DNA from: Taeniopygia guttata
Taxonomy: Eukaryota; Chordata; Aves; Passeriformes; Estrildidae
DNA: 64,000 nt
NCBI RefSeq assembly: GCF_048771995.1
Contig: NC_133031.1
Location: 563,001 to 627,000 of the forward strand
Direction of reading: 5' to 3'
Position 1 is the stretch's first letter, and the number at the start of each line of letters is the position of its first letter. The position numbers and the translations under genes are program-made. Below the pieces are notes generated by a model, which did not search any database, had not been told where the DNA came from, and was given only the letters and a program-made list of their open reading frames with translations. Of this stretch, positions 21,901 to 35,109 are shown piece after piece.

Positions 21901-24900
21901 CGCAGCAGGCATTCGTTGCAACAAAATCTCCTTTCCCCCTTTCTCCTTTTTTCTCTTTCTTTTTAATTTTCTGCCTTTTTTTTTTTTTCTTTTCTATTCT
22001 TCTTTCCCATTTCTCCTTTTCTTTTGAGGTGTTTCCCAGACCTTCCCAGCAGTGTTTGTGACCTCTTTCCCAGACTTTCCAGCAGTTTATGAAGCATCCC
22101 ACCGCTGGAAGGGTGACTCTTTGCCAATTGAGCATCCCTGCAATCACAGGTGGGCAGCTGATGCAGCCAAGAGCTCCGTGATGCCTCACCACACCCGTCG
22201 TGTTCCTGAGAGAACTCCCAGCCAAAGCTCAGCATCACGGCCACCTCTGCCACATGCTCCCTGAGGTGACTCCTCTGGATATCCAGCCCTGGAGGAGAGG
22301 TTACACCTCAGCTTTTGCCTGGCTTGAAGAGAATAAAAAGCCCCATTGGTGACAGCAACATCAACAGGTAAAAATGTACCATTTTTTTTTTGCTTTGCTC
22401 AGTTTCCTTTTCCCTACACTGCTTTGTTTTATCTCATTTTTCATGGTTGCAAATTATCTTCTTTTCTTTCCCAAATTTCAAAACTTTCTCTAGATGCAAA
22501 CTAGGGAGTGAGTGTGGAAGTGAGCTGCCTTCACCTTTATCTGCTGCTGTTGGACAGATGAATCCACACTACAGCAGAGCACTTGCAGATTACTCTCCTT
22601 CTTCTGTGAAAGTTTGCCTATCAGTGTAAGCGGCATCTGGAGAAGGGAAAACTGAACTTCACGTACTCCACCTTTCTTTCACCAGGTCAACAAGGAGATT
22701 GATTTTTCTTCTGCTATGCTAGCAAAGCCACAGGCTTGTTTTTGATTCCTACTCTTTATGACAAGGACGGGAGTTGGGAGCAGGGGGGAAGGAAGAAAAC
22801 TTTGAGGGACCAGCTCTGCCCCTTGCAGTCACTGAAGGGATGCCTACCAAGGGCGGTGAAGGGAGAGGTCTTGCCAAGGCAGACAGTGCTATCATCTCTT
22901 TGTCTCACATAGAATCAGTGGGTCATTAATGTTTGAGCCAGCCTCTTATTTCACTGCAGTTGTCTGCATTGTCAAGGCTTTCCTCAATACATCAAAAACC
23001 TGAAAGCCTTAACAGCCCCCAGCAATGGCTGGAACAGGAGTTATTCCTGATCTAAAGCAAACCGTGCTGATGGCCTCTCTTTCTGTGATATTTGCGACAC
23101 TGAGCAAAGGGATTGACCAACAAGAGATGATTACTTTTCCTTTTGTGCTCTCTTAGGTTAAAGTTTTGAGAAGACAAGGATTATCTCCAGTTTAGAATCC
23201 TGCTTTTGAGCTGATGGATTCATTGCAGGCGCTGCTCCCTTTGCACTCTCAGCTTCCTCCAAAAGAGGAGTAGATGTGTGAGAGCCAGAAAACCAACCAT
23301 TGGCAGCCCTGTATTGTGTGAGATATTTTATTTACAAAGGTGGGGACATTTGTACCATCACCTTCTCTTGATGGCTCCCCAAGCCTTGCTCTGCCAATAG
23401 AGCTACATGCAGAGAGGTCATTAGGAAGACTAAGGTGAATGCCTTGTGAAGGCCAGGAGACTGTTCTGAAGAAAGTCCCTTCCAGCACTGAATTTTACAG
23501 TGGTCCAACGGGCTGGCATGTGCAGTTTGTTTTACCTGGTTGCTTGGTTGCTTTGATCTTTAAAAAGTCTTGTAAATGCCTAAGAAGATGAAAGTTGTTC
23601 ACCTGTTCTGCATAGTGGGGGAAAAAAATCCACCCCAAATGCACAATGGAGGGAATATCTGTTTCTCTGTGTCAGTGATGCTAAACTGGAGTTTCAGTGG
23701 GAGAGGGCTCAGCCCTGGACAGGTTTTCCGGGTTAATTGAAAGGAACATGGTGATATCTGAAATGCTACTTGCTCCATGTGCTTGTGGCTTTGTTTAGCA
23801 TGGAGATCAAGAGAAATGCATAGGTAGCATCTCTCTTTACACCTGAGCCTGTGAAGAGAGGGTGAGCTACTTTAATGACTCTCTATTTTTATTGAAATCT
23901 GTCTTTGTTGGGTATCCTGGGGTTTACACTGACTAGTACCTTTCCATAAGACATCTCTCAATCAACAGAGACAGCCAAGTTTACAGGGCAACATTTTTCC
24001 CCTGCTTGTCAGCATGTCAAGCAGCACCAAAACACACAATCTCCTCCTGAATCCCATAGCAAATAATTCATTTTTTAAAAACATCGTCTGCTGTCTGTAA
24101 TGGTGTTGGAGGTGGGTTAAGACAGCCACACTTCTGCTTCCTACCTATAGAGAGAGGAGACCTTACAGCAGCTACCTGAGAGGCTATTTAGGAGGGAGAC
24201 CCTTCTTGGCACTGTTCTGCAGTTTGGGTTTTTTCCTTGCAGTTAACTGTAGATACACTTGAAAAGGAAAACAAACACACAGAAAAAACCCAAACCAGTG
24301 GGCTATTAACAAGAGGGTTTAATGTTGACAATAGCACTTTGCAGTGGGAGTGTGATCTGCTTAATGTTCCAGAGCAGAGCAGCCCATCAATTCACATCCC
24401 TTTCCTTTACAGCGGTGCCAACGCTTCCCCCAGAAGTTAAAGCCATGTGTCTCATTTCTGAGAGAGGCTTATTCACAAAAAGGGAGGAAAAATTGATTGT
24501 CTGATCCACAGAAGGAAAAAACACACAAGGGGATAAATTATGAGAATTAAGATGGGCAGGCAGATTTCCGCAACTCGTGTATGTAAAAATCTGATCCTGG
24601 TAGACTTGAGCTATGTAATTTTAGATGCATTTCTCTAACCCACATAAATACTTCTGTCAAAAAATCAAATCTGGAAAAGAAAGAAATTTCATTCTTCATC
24701 AAAGCTCTACAGTGATCTCGTTATTAAAAACAGAGGAGAAAGATATATCAGGAAGGCAAACAGTTGCAGCCACACAGTTGTTTTCAATAATCCAGTGAGT
24801 CCCTACATAGAAAAGCCTTTCATTTCTCCCTGTGGTTCAGACAAAATAGTTTATTAAGATTTTGGTACATTATTAAAAAAAAAAAAAAAAAAGAAAGAGG

Positions 24901-25835
24901 AAAATGGTACCTCTTTATTTTAAAAACTGTTGCAATAAAAATTCAGATTATTCAAATTTATCAAGTGCATTTTATAAGGCAGTAAGCACAGCAATTTTTT
25001 CCTCATACCACAAGATATTCCCTGGCTTTTCCATCTCACTCATAGTCCTATGTAAGGAGGCTGTTTACAAGGCATTGCTACAGCGGGAAAAAAATATTAC
25101 AGAAATGAAAACTTGATCCAGCCAATGGCTGGATTTGTAATGAAAGACCTAAGTGGAAGGTAAACAGCAGCCTAATGTAATACTTTTAAGGCAATTCTTT
25201 AAAAGTGATGTATAGTGGATGCAAAGGGGACCTGTACTTCAGATCTTCACCCATGCAGAGGTGTGGAATAGAAGTTAATTGCATATGTAGCTATAATGCA
25301 CACTGAGCAGCCAGAACAGACAAATACAAATATTTAAGATATTTCACTTTTTTTAAAATCACAAGGTTGTGAACTTGCATTTTGTTTTGGTTTCTTTTTC
25401 CCCAGGAAATTGGACAGGAGGCTGGCTGAAAGTGTACCAGTGCTCTACAGGGATTTCTTGTGCATTTTCAATGAAGGATTTGCGGTGTTCTAGAATGTGC
25501 AAATATCGTTTGGGGCTTGTTTTGTTTTGTTTTTTATCTCAAATGCTTGCCAAGGAAATCGAACTGTACAAACATAATTAATAACATTTAACCTTAAATT
25601 CTGAGTCTTCATTAAGTCTTAATGTAAAAACCTTGGGAGGGAAGCTTGCAACCATTCCTGTTCATAAGGTTGGATGGAATTTGGGGCAGGTTTTATGGCA
25701 GAAGAGGGAAACCACTGAAATGGGGAAAGCTCAGCAAACTGTGCTGAAGCCAGTTAGTGGTCAAGTGGTCGTGTCATGGATAATGGGACAAGATCTGGAT
25801 TCAAGGTACCTCTTGTGTGGTCAAAGCAGACCATG
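21901..25835. other. Intergenic or intronic DNA, no gene seen
   Basis: A pyrimidine-rich, T-dominated stretch at 21938-22026 follows the CpG block, and an 18-A run lies at 24875-24892. The rest is AT-rich single-copy sequence with only short open frames. I see nothing else that I can name. Confidence 0.5.
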
Positions 25836-25839
25836 GTGG

Positions 25840-25945
25840 ACATGGCTCTGGGCAGCCTGATCTGGTGGCAGGTGTCTGTGTTTGTGGGCTTGGGGTCAGA
25901 TGGGCTCTCAGGCCCCTTCCAGCACAAACCATTCTGTGGCTGGGA
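25840..25945 (+). mobile_element. CR1 LINE fragment, 3' end
   Basis: The order gggcagcctgatctggtggc, then ggccccttccagc, then aaaccattctgtgg follows the conserved 3' end of avian CR1 elements. It is 5'-truncated and diverged, as most CR1 copies are, and carries no coding sequence. Confidence 0.7.
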
Positions 25946-25949
25946 ATTT

Positions 25950-28685
25950 AAGAAGGCTGTGGGAGAACTGGATGGCTTGTGGGCTGAAAAAACAGGAGCT
26001 TTCCCTTTGTGTGAGAGTTACTACAAATCAGAACGGGGTTTTTTTCAGAATTATTGTTTAAAGAGTAACAAAAATTCCCCTGAAGCACAAAGAAGAGTAC
26101 TCTGGGAACCTGAAAAAAGCCACTCAATTAGATGATAGAAAAAATATCTTATAAAGACAAAATTGCAGAAGCAGTCAATACAACACAAGCTTCGTAATTG
26201 TATTTTATGTAACTAAAGGCTGGTCTCAAGAAATATTTTAGTGCATTACACCACCCCACAATGGGCCCAGTGCTGATGCTGGATTAACTGTCCCCGGTGA
26301 GTGGCTGAGCTCACGTCTCCCTGCCTACCTGGAGCTCGACTCTGCTCTGCCTCTGGGGTTATGATCTCATCTCTGAATTGCTGCAAACACAGCTGAGCTC
26401 CACACTGCTCCCACTGTAGGTCCCACTTCTGGAAACGTGGAGCTGGGGATCTGGGCCACGCAGCACAGAATCTCTGCAGGAGATGGAGGAGGTAAGACAC
26501 CCCAGTGCCACTCTTTCTCCCCACAGATGTTCACCACAGCTATCTTCAAAGGCCATGGACTTCCAAAGAGCTGCTCGCCTGGCTGTGCGTATATGGAGCC
26601 TGTATTTTTCCTTCTTCTTCTCCAGGTGGGAACTGAAAAGCTTGCACCTATAAAGAAGCACCCATCATTGTCCTGACATCAGTTTGAGGTGGGCTAGTAG
26701 GTATTTCCAAGGGTCTCAGCTGTTTGCAGGTGAGAAGTCATTTTTTCTTGTACAAGCTTTCTTCTTACATGGGCTTTTGGCTGCTTGTCACGTATGAGGC
26801 TGTGCTGGCAGGCAAGAGGAGACCCAACTGAATATTTCTGTCACAGCAAGTGTTTGGATTTGTTTCAGGGTGGCTCACTCTGTGCAGAGATGCCTGCTTC
26901 CAGCTTTGTGCACTCTGGCACGTGTTTCCTAATGGACCAGGACTTCTCGCTCAGCCCAGCTGACAAGGAGCATCTCTGTCACCACAGCTGACACACGCCT
27001 GCTTTGTTAAATGACATAAGGTGCTGCAGTGCAAGGCACAAGTTCTCCCATGCTTTCAGCTAAACAATTTACTGCTGTGCTGCATATACCCTTTGGTCCA
27101 GCAAGGGAGGACCCAGAGCTGGTCAGTGTCCCAGTGGCCAGCTCTGTCCCCCTTGACACTGCAAGGAGCAGTGGAAACAAAGTGACATGTTGACCTAATG
27201 TCCTACCTGTAGGGCATTCATACCTACCCTGCCTGACAGCTCCCAAACTGCCTGCTGAGGTTCAGCCCCATGAGGCATTTTCTGCTCTGCTACATCCCAG
27301 CTTCTCCAGTCCTCCTGCCTCTGCACCATCCTGGGTGTAGGCAAAGCCAGGGCTTTGGAATGTGTGTTTCTGGCTGCAAACTGAGGTCTTTTCTGCACAT
27401 CAAATGCTCATCAGCGACTGAGAACACAACCAAGGAGGTTGTGGAGGAGAGGAGGAAGCCACACTTGATCCCACAGAAACCAAAAACCTAATTTCACACC
27501 GAAGGAAATTAGCCAGCACGCATTTGGTTAGGGTGGCTGTGCTACTTTGTAAAACGTGACCTTTTAATAAGCTGGAGTGGTGGATCTGAGTTTCAGCTAG
27601 TCCACACTGGCAAAATAAAACCACCAGCAGTTAAATATCATCAGGAGAGGGAAGATGGGGTGAAGTGGCCCTCAAAACCATCTCTGTGCACTTCCAAGTC
27701 CTGCTTTGCACGACGGGATCACGTCCCTGACTCCATGCCATCACACTCAGCTCCCTCCTGAAGCCAGCAGGATGCTGCAGCATCCTTGGCTGGGCAGTGC
27801 TGACTCAGGCACAGAGTCCTGTGCCTGCTCCCTGGCACTGCTGTCCCCCAGATATTTCACCACTAGATATAAAAATCCCCGAGTCAGGCGCTTGTGGCTG
27901 TGCTCCCTGCAAGGGGAAGCAGTAAAAGGCTGATTTATGCTCTGAACCACAAAAGCCTTTTATTGCTGCTTTTTTATTTGAATGTAACTCTCTTGCCCTT
28001 AAATGTGTACTCCCTTTCTAACAGTCTTGTGGAAGTGGCAGGGCTCTCCACGGGTTAAAGGCAGTATTTTTCAAGAGGATCAAGTTGTCCACCAGGTCCC
28101 CGAAGCCCCTCTTGCCCTGGCACAGCCAGTCCTCCTGTCAGCAAGGGAGGAGAGCAGCAGTAAGCTAAGTGCTGCCGGCATGGTCCACCACATACCCCCA
28201 GCCCTCAGCTTCCTGGGGTTGTTGGAGAGTTATTCCATCACTTGGAGTATTCCCGACAGTCTTGGGCACTGCTGCTCCTTCAGGGGAGAATAAAACCCCA
28301 AGCTGATCTAACAGCAACAGGGATTTAGGAATCTGACTCCAGGCAGCATATTCATTTAAAGAATTATTTCTTAATTTTTATTAATTACTATTAGTCATTT
28401 ATGGCCCCTTTAAATTCAACTTCTCAAGAAAAATATTGCTTTAGAAAAAAAAAAACAAACCTGTCATTAAATGAACAATTAGCAAAAGCTACAGCTCCAC
28501 CATAAAAGAGAAATACTGGAGTAGGGGGGAGGAATATTTCAAATTGACTGGGAGATGCAAGTTGTTGAATGGATGGAACGCCAGCCGAGATCCTAAGGAA
28601 AGGGTGATGCTGGAGAGGGGCAAAAGTACACAGTGTGGCATTGCTAGGTTCATTGTCAGGCCTGCTGGTAATTACGTGAACCCAG
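25950..28685. other. Intergenic DNA, no gene seen
   Basis: Mixed-composition sequence with short open frames only. The region 28330-28500 is AT-rich with several TTAATTA-like words and an A run at 28446-28454. No RNA gene or named repeat was recognised. Confidence 0.45.
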
Positions 28686-28689
28686 GGTC

Positions 28690-29050
28690 CTCATGAAACA
28701 GGAAAGCTGGACAGGACAGAACGCACGTCAAACCAATATGATTAATGCAACGTTCTCTGTTTATTCGAGAGCAGATGGCAGCTTATATACACTTTTATAC
28801 AGTTTACAGTTTACAAAGGCACATTCATTGGCAAGCAAACATTGTGTGTCTTTTTCTTAAGGTGACCTAAACCTCACACTATAAACCTATACTACTTCAC
28901 ACCCAGACAGCCCAGTGCTTCCCATCACACCTTAATACAATTTCTAACTGCGCCACAAGCTCTTAATTTCTAACTGCGCCAGAGGCTGGAAAGCCTCACA
29001 AGGCCCAGATCTGAGGCCTAGGCTGGAGTAGCTCAAATCTCATTCCAAAC
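28690..29050 (-). mobile_element. LTR-like fossil (avian endogenous retrovirus, solo)
   Basis: Read on the - strand it has an AATAAA-type signal (tttatt on the + strand at about 28758) next to a TATA-rich stretch (cttatatacacttttata), with the layout of an avian retroviral LTR. A short block, taactgcgcca, is repeated inside it. No internal coding region is attached. The borders are approximate, the class cannot be fixed, and it looks old and broken. Confidence 0.5.
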
Positions 29051-29054
29051 ATAA

Positions 29055-31635
29055 ATCATGCCCTCTCTCCCTCAGAGATGCTGCAACAATTAGGTGCTTT
29101 ATTAATGATTTGGAAGCAATAAGAATTAATTGCATCAGAAAATGATGGTACATTGGGAAGAGCTGAAAGCAGAGGTGAGAGCAGAAGCAAGAACAGCGAG
29201 AGAGGCAGGGAGGGCTGAGGGGTGTAAGAGGGATTTGATTTCATTCAGGCTCTGGGGGCTTTTCTACAGTTTCCCCTAGTAAAAGAGCACCAATAATGTC
29301 TGTGGACAAGGAAGGGGCCCAAAGAGGTCAGACAGGAGGGTTTGGTTTGAAGCAGGAACCATAGAGACCCTTCCTGTCCCGCTCAAGAGAGGAACAGAGA
29401 CTTGCCTGAGGTGTGAGGCAGGCAGAGTCCCTGCGCAACAAAACTGATCAGCGTGGAGGGGCAGCTGACTTCAGAAGATCCCAGACTGTATAGCAGGGCG
29501 TGTTTAAAAGAAAACACTAAACAGACAATACATTGTTCTGCCTGCTTTGCAGCCTAACTGAAGGAAGGGGGAAAACAAAGCCCAGATTAATGTAGAAATT
29601 GCATTTAATGATCATCTTGAGAAGCCATAGGACAAAATCAAGGGAGTGAGCTGCCCCAAGCTGTTAAGGAGGAAACCTCTGCCCACTGGATGCCAGTGTT
29701 GCCCAACATTAAATCACATGGAGAAAACTCCTCTGGCAAGAGAATATTTGGTGCTTAAAGACACCCAGCCCTCCAGCTACCCAAACACCACCACATTCAA
29801 AAGCACACTTGCAACTTACTTGGTGGCACAGTTACATCTATTTGCAACTCATCATTCTGGAGGTAGGCAAAGGTGACAAAGCCAAGGACGAAGCACTGTG
29901 TAAAATTTTACTTTTACTGAGCGGACCCTAAAGAAGCCCAAGCAGAGCTTTATTTTGTGGCTCCTCGGGCTGACAGTCTCCATTAACCATCGGTTAATAC
30001 TGCAGCGTCAGAGCAAACCCAGAGTCGCAGCCCTGTGCTGTTAGAAAGTGTCCTTCATCCCAGCAAGAGACCTTGGGGTGAGAACATTTTGCATGAAGAG
30101 CCACTGGTGTAAGAGCTGAGCCTCTCAGCTCTGCATTGCAGTCAGCATGTCGTGTGCCATCCCTCCACGCCACAAATTAATCTACAATTTCTCAGCTGGG
30201 AGCCTTTGGAAGCCACATACTAATATGCTTATATGGGAAGAGAGACCATACGAGGTTCAAATAAAGAGCTCATGTAATAAATAAACATGAGGTCAGTATG
30301 GGAACAGCAATAATTGCTTTGTATGACAAGATTTGCGTAGCAAACATTCGTGATTAATGTACAGCCGGTGTCAGGTAAGGAGCCTTCACTATCATTGTTC
30401 CGTCTGCACCTTCCAATCTAGAAGGTACAGCAACTCCAGCCAGAGCAATTAGTCACTGTTTACTGAGAGGCAGATCGAGCAAAATTTTTCTAGTTCAATA
30501 TTTGAGCGAGTTTCGCCTCAGAGCCTCTCACTGGATCCATTTCTGCGCCAGGCAGGGATCACACTTCTTTCCTGGGGGTGGCAAGGAGGGATGATCAGCA
30601 GTGCTGCTAATCTGCTCAGCAAGGGCACGGGCTGGCTCCCAGCCTCTCCTGCTGGCCTCTCCCAGGTGGTGTTCTCAGGGAAAACCTAAGAAAGAGGCTG
30701 AAGACCCTGCATGTCAGGGCTCTGCTTCCTGGCTGCCTTTTCTTTCACCTGCCTCTGCCTGCCAGTTTCACGGCCCCTTGGCCACCGCTGATGCAGGCAG
30801 TGGGATGCAGCACCGAGGGCAACAACACCTCCTTCTTTACAGCCTCCTTTCTGCAAAGCTTGCCTAATAAGTTCCAGCTAAACTTCCAGCTCTTTGGCCA
30901 AAGAGCAATAATCCCACTTGAAATACTATCTTGATTTGGGGATATTTTTTTTTTTTTTAAAGGCATGCAAGCCTCTGGCTTCCCTGGAAAGGAGGCAGTT
31001 TGGCTGGAGGGACTGGGGTTATTCCTCTGAGGGTAATTCCTATGGGAAAACCATTCCATTGTAGCTGGTTGGAGGCAAGGAACTTGCTGCTGCAGTCTTC
31101 CACCTTAACTGCTTGGGGGTGCCAGGTAGAGCTGTTAGCATCACTGAGAAGTCACTCCAGGAAGTACTGCACAGAACAGCTGGACAGGCATAAGGAGAGT
31201 TCCTTCATGTTGGTGAGATCCAGAAGGGCTTGATCGGGGTAAGCAGGCCTCAAAACCTGGGGCATGCATTTTGGGGACATGAAGGGAAGATCTGAAGGTG
31301 TTTTTCTCTTGTGCACTCACAGAATTCAGTTATGACTGAGGATGCCAATCAACTCCTCAAGAGTGATAAATGGCAGCTGCTTTCTCCCACCTGTGATGAG
31401 ATGTTGAGATTTTCAGTCTGTGTCTTTCCAAGACAAGTCTTGATGAGACACTGTTCCCCAGGATCTGTTAGGGGGGATGTCTGTGTTGGCATTTCACCCT
31501 TGTGCTGGGGTGGCTGGTGGTGAGGGGGTGTACTGGGCTGATGCTTGCAGGATCCTGGCACTGCAGCTGTCCCCAGAGCATCCAGGAGGTGCCACCAGGC
31601 TGGCAGGGGACATCAGGATGGGGAGTGCATTGGTG
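29055..31635. other. Non-coding single-copy DNA, CNE-like in part
   Basis: The stretch 29880-30520 is free of obvious repeats and rich in homeodomain-type words (ATTA and TAAT). This is typical of deeply conserved non-coding elements, though conservation cannot be tested here. No exon is recognised. Confidence 0.4.
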
Positions 31636-31956
31636 GGAGCTGCCATTACACCTCTGTGCCCCTCAGAGCTGCAGGCAGGCTGGAAAACGTGGCTCTCATC
31701 AGCTACTTCAGTGCCAAGTCCACCCAGCAGCACAGTGAAGAGTGATCTCCGAGTTGCTGCCGGCCCGCCCTACTGCCCTGAAAACCTCTCTCCCTCCTTT
31801 GCAGCCCTTCCACCCTAAAGGTCCCCACCCACTTGGGCTGGGCGCTGGGAAGCCCTGCACTCACCTTGGTGCTGAGAGCGCAGCTGGGGCGCTCTGGGCC
31901 ATGTGCACCACGGCAAGGCTGGGTGAGCCCTCCGGAGCCGCCGGCGGTGCCTCGCC

Positions 31957-32082
31957 ATGAAGAGGAAGAAGGGCAGAAGCACGCGCCAGGAGGACCTGAA
32001 GCGGACGCTCTTCCCAAAGCGCTTCCCCCTCCTGTCCTGGAGCCTGGAGCGTGCCCTCATGGACCTGCGGAGCGCGCAGTGA
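31957..32082 (+). CDS. Unrecognised 41-codon open frame, doubtful
   Basis: ATG at 31957 to TGA at 32080 gives a compact basic peptide (begins MKRKKGRSTRQEDLK, ends MDLRSAQ). Its composition and codon use look more like real protein than the surrounding frames. About 200 bases upstream, at 31665-31736, another protein-like block ends in KSTQQHSEE and a stop. The two lie in a GC-richer island between 31480 and 32220. I do not recognise either. They could be terminal exons of an unknown gene, a relic, or chance. An in-frame stop lies about 30 bases upstream of the ATG, so if real it is either a short ORF or begins at a splice acceptor I cannot confirm. Confidence 0.2.
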   Translation: MKRKKGRSTRQEDLKRTLFPKRFPLLSWSLERALMDLRSAQ

Positions 32083-32089
32083 GGCCTTT

Positions 32090-33190
32090 GGATGGGATAT
32101 GGAAGAGCATCGTGGTGCTGGGCCCCCAGGGTGACGTGGGAGAGCTCCCTTGGATGGAATGTTGGGGTGGGTGGCGGTGACGGCACTGGGCCATGGGGAC
32201 ACGAGGGTCCCAAACTGAGCAGGACGGGCCAGGCATCCCCATTTCCCCATTGTTCCTGAATTCCAGAGCCTGGGAGATTTGACTTTTGGCTTTTGCGAGC
32301 TGGAGTGAGGAGCCCTTCCCCTCAGGAATTCATCCCTCCTGCCATCCCTCCTGCACTGCTGAGGATCACCCTGGTTGTTTTTCAAGCAATATCCTTAATA
32401 ATTTATTTATTTTTTTAATATACCCAGTCTCCTTTTTCATGCTGTGAAGTCAAGGATCAGGGAGATCTCAGTCCTGGGAATTGGGGTTGCTCAGCTGTTC
32501 CCCATCTTTAGGGCCTTGTGCTGCCAGCTTCTCCTGGGAATGCTGCCATGCAGCAGGAGAATCTCCCTGGAAGTGCCTTGCCCTTGCCCTGCTCACTCTG
32601 TCCTCAAACCCAATTGATCCCCTTTGCAAGCCCTGTGGATTTGATGCTCCCAACTCCCTCCTTTTCCTCCTTTTTTGTCCTGATGGGAAGTGAAAGGGAC
32701 AGGAGGGGAATGGTGACTTTCAAAAGCTGCCAGACCTTCAGCTGCATGTCATAAACCCATTCCTTTCTCTATAATTCACACCATGCTGCTTTTCATTCCT
32801 CATCCTTTTTAGTGTGAGTAGTTACTCCTTTTTCCCACTTTAATACAATTGTACCACACTTCTCCTTTTCCATATCCCAGGAAGCTGCTCACCCATTACA
32901 TGGCATTAAATGGAGTAATTGCAAGATTAGGTTCCTTTGGCCAGGCCATTCAAAAAATGCCATTACAGAGGAACTGCAGGAGAGCGCCTGGAAAATCAAG
33001 CCTTGAGGGTGAAAGCTCTGCAGGCATATTTTTATTGCTATTGACCACCCCAGGGCCTCTGGGAGAAGAGAGCCAAGAGCATTTCTGGGGTTTTTGTCCT
33101 CTGGGGAGAGAGCGAAGGCAGGAGTGGCTCCATGTGGGGTGGGTGGGATCAGCTGGGATCTAGGTTGTTGTCTTCACTGAGAATTAAAAA
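32090..33190. other. Intergenic DNA, no gene seen
   Basis: An AT-rich run (aataatttatttatttttttaata) lies at 32396-32420. Otherwise it is unremarkable mixed sequence without supported exons. Confidence 0.45.
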
Positions 33191-33199
33191 TAAACATTG

Positions 33200-33429
33200 T
33201 CAGCCCTGGGAGGCAGAGCTGGAGTGCTTGTCCAGCTCCTTGGGACAGCAGGGCCAGGGAGCTCCTGGGGAGCTGTGGAGCTGAGGAAGGGCCTGGAGCA
33301 GGAATGGCTGAGGGAGCTGGGGCTGAGGAGATGCTGAGAGGGGCCCTCAGGCCTGGGTGACCCTGTTGTGACCCTGAATGTCCCTGGGTGTCCCTGAGTG
33401 TCCCTGTCCATCCCTGTCCGTCCCTGTGT
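33200..33429. repeat. Possible CR1-derived stretch followed by a TGTCCC-type minisatellite
   Basis: 33200-33350 has the gagctgaggaag and ctgagggagctggggctgagg phrasing reminiscent of the CR1 middle part, but is too diverged to be sure. 33356-33429 is an imperfect repeat of gtgtccctg and ccatccctg words, about eight units. Confidence 0.4.
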
Positions 33430-34880
33430 GCAGGAGGGCAGAGCAGCCCCAGGCCCTGCTACAGGCCCAGCAATGGCCCCAGAGCCCCGGGCAGGGCTGA
33501 GCCCGGCAATTCCCTGCCCAGGAGGCAGAACTTCCCTGTGGGCACTGGAGCAGAGCCCAGAGAGGCTGTGGGTCCTCCCTGGCTGGGGATATTCCAGAGC
33601 CCTGTGCACACCCCACTGTGCCCTGTGCTCGGGATGGCCCTGGGGTGGCACCAGCTGAGCCTCTGTGCTCCCTTAGCCCTGCCCCACTCCGGGATTCTGG
33701 GATTCATCCCCCCACATGAGTTTTTTGGGTGACCCCCGGGTGAAGGTGTTCCCGAGCTCTCTCTGGGTTTCATTCAGCAGGAAATCATTTTGCCACATTC
33801 TCCAGTGGTGTCACCGAGGCCGTCACTTGCCGGGTCACAGATGGCTCCTGACTGTCCTTGCTCCCTCTCTGGGCTGGGGATGGAAAGTTCCTGGGTGAGC
33901 TGAAGGGAAGGATCCCTCTCTGTGCCATCAGCAGGTGCTGGCCGTGACCTCCCAGCACTTGGGCCTTGTCACCGTCACCCCTCTGCTTTATCCTGAGCCT
34001 CTCCTCAGGTGGAGCCCGGCTGTGGTGGCACCCCCAGAGCGGGGAGGGACATAAAGGACAGCAGAGCCATCTGTGAGCCAGGGCAGGGCTGATAAGGAGC
34101 TGGTTTGGGAGGAGTGACTTGGAATGCTGCATGTAAATGTGGGAGTGCAGAGTCCCAGATAAGATGTGGGCGGGTGAGATAACAAAGGGTCAGGAGGGCT
34201 GATCCCGGGAATATTTCCTGAGAGCAGCTGTGTTCAAAGCTGGCTGCAATTCACTGCCTGCTTTTCCTTGACAGGGAGGTGACCTCCCTCTGCTGCCCGC
34301 TGAGGTTTGGGGTTGATATTTGGGTAGTATTTGTCAACAGACCAGACCAAACACCGCCTTGATTTGTGTTCTAAGGCACCTGCTGTTTGTAACGGGGATT
34401 TTCATGAGAGAGGCAGCAAGGGGAGGGCGTGTAATTTAATCTCCAGGCTGTAAAAATCCATTTCTGCTTGTACTTGTTGATAATGTAACTGTGACACAGC
34501 TAATACAAAATGACCCAAATGCACTTTCACAGAGTTGTCATAATGAAGGTTGGTCTGTACCCACAGGTGCAGGATGCTGCTCACAGTTTGATGGAAAACT
34601 GGAACAACTGGGGTGTTTTTTCTCTTTTTTTTTTTTTGTGTTTATGGTCCTTCAAATATTAACAACATTTTTTTTATAGCTGCCCTCTCTGCAGTACTTT
34701 CACCTGCAGTTGTCCAGGGCTCCATAAAATAACCAATTTTTTTGAACTAAAGAAAAACTGACTGGAGGAGGAAGACCAGGTTTGGGTGAGGGTGGATTTT
34801 TTCCAAGGAATTCCAAGGGCAGAGTGGGACCTCCTGTAAAATAAACATTTTGTGTGGTCATCAGTTGCTTCAGGAGTATG
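33430..34880. other. Intergenic DNA, no gene seen
   Basis: GC-rich to about 34200 with open frames on both strands that have no family signature, then AT-rich with a T run at 34626-34637. Confidence 0.45.
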
Positions 34881-34884
34881 TCGC

Positions 34885-35105
34885 TGTCGAGGCAGGACGG
34901 GAAAGAGAAGACTGACTCAGAAGACTGCTGAGAGTAAAACTCCGGTTTATTCAAAATACACCGCTCTTTTATTTACATTCTTTCCCAACTCTTTCCCAGG
35001 CTTCTGCCTGGCTAGAAACTCTCCATTTCTCTCTTTGACTGAATCTGAGACCCACGGGAGTATAGATTAAATCCTTGGAGATGTAGATGTTAGAAAAAGA
35101 ACAGA
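34885..35105 (-). mobile_element. LTR-like fossil (avian endogenous retrovirus, partial)
   Basis: On the - strand it has an AATAAA-type signal (gtttattc on the + strand at about 34946) and sequence resembling the R/U5 side of avian retroviral LTRs. It is solo, old and incomplete. The class and borders are uncertain. Confidence 0.4.
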
Positions 35106-35109
35106 AATT

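Noticed and set aside
24875-24892. A run as the tail of a processed pseudogene
   Set aside because: The sequence before it has no coding-like content or target-site duplication that I could see.
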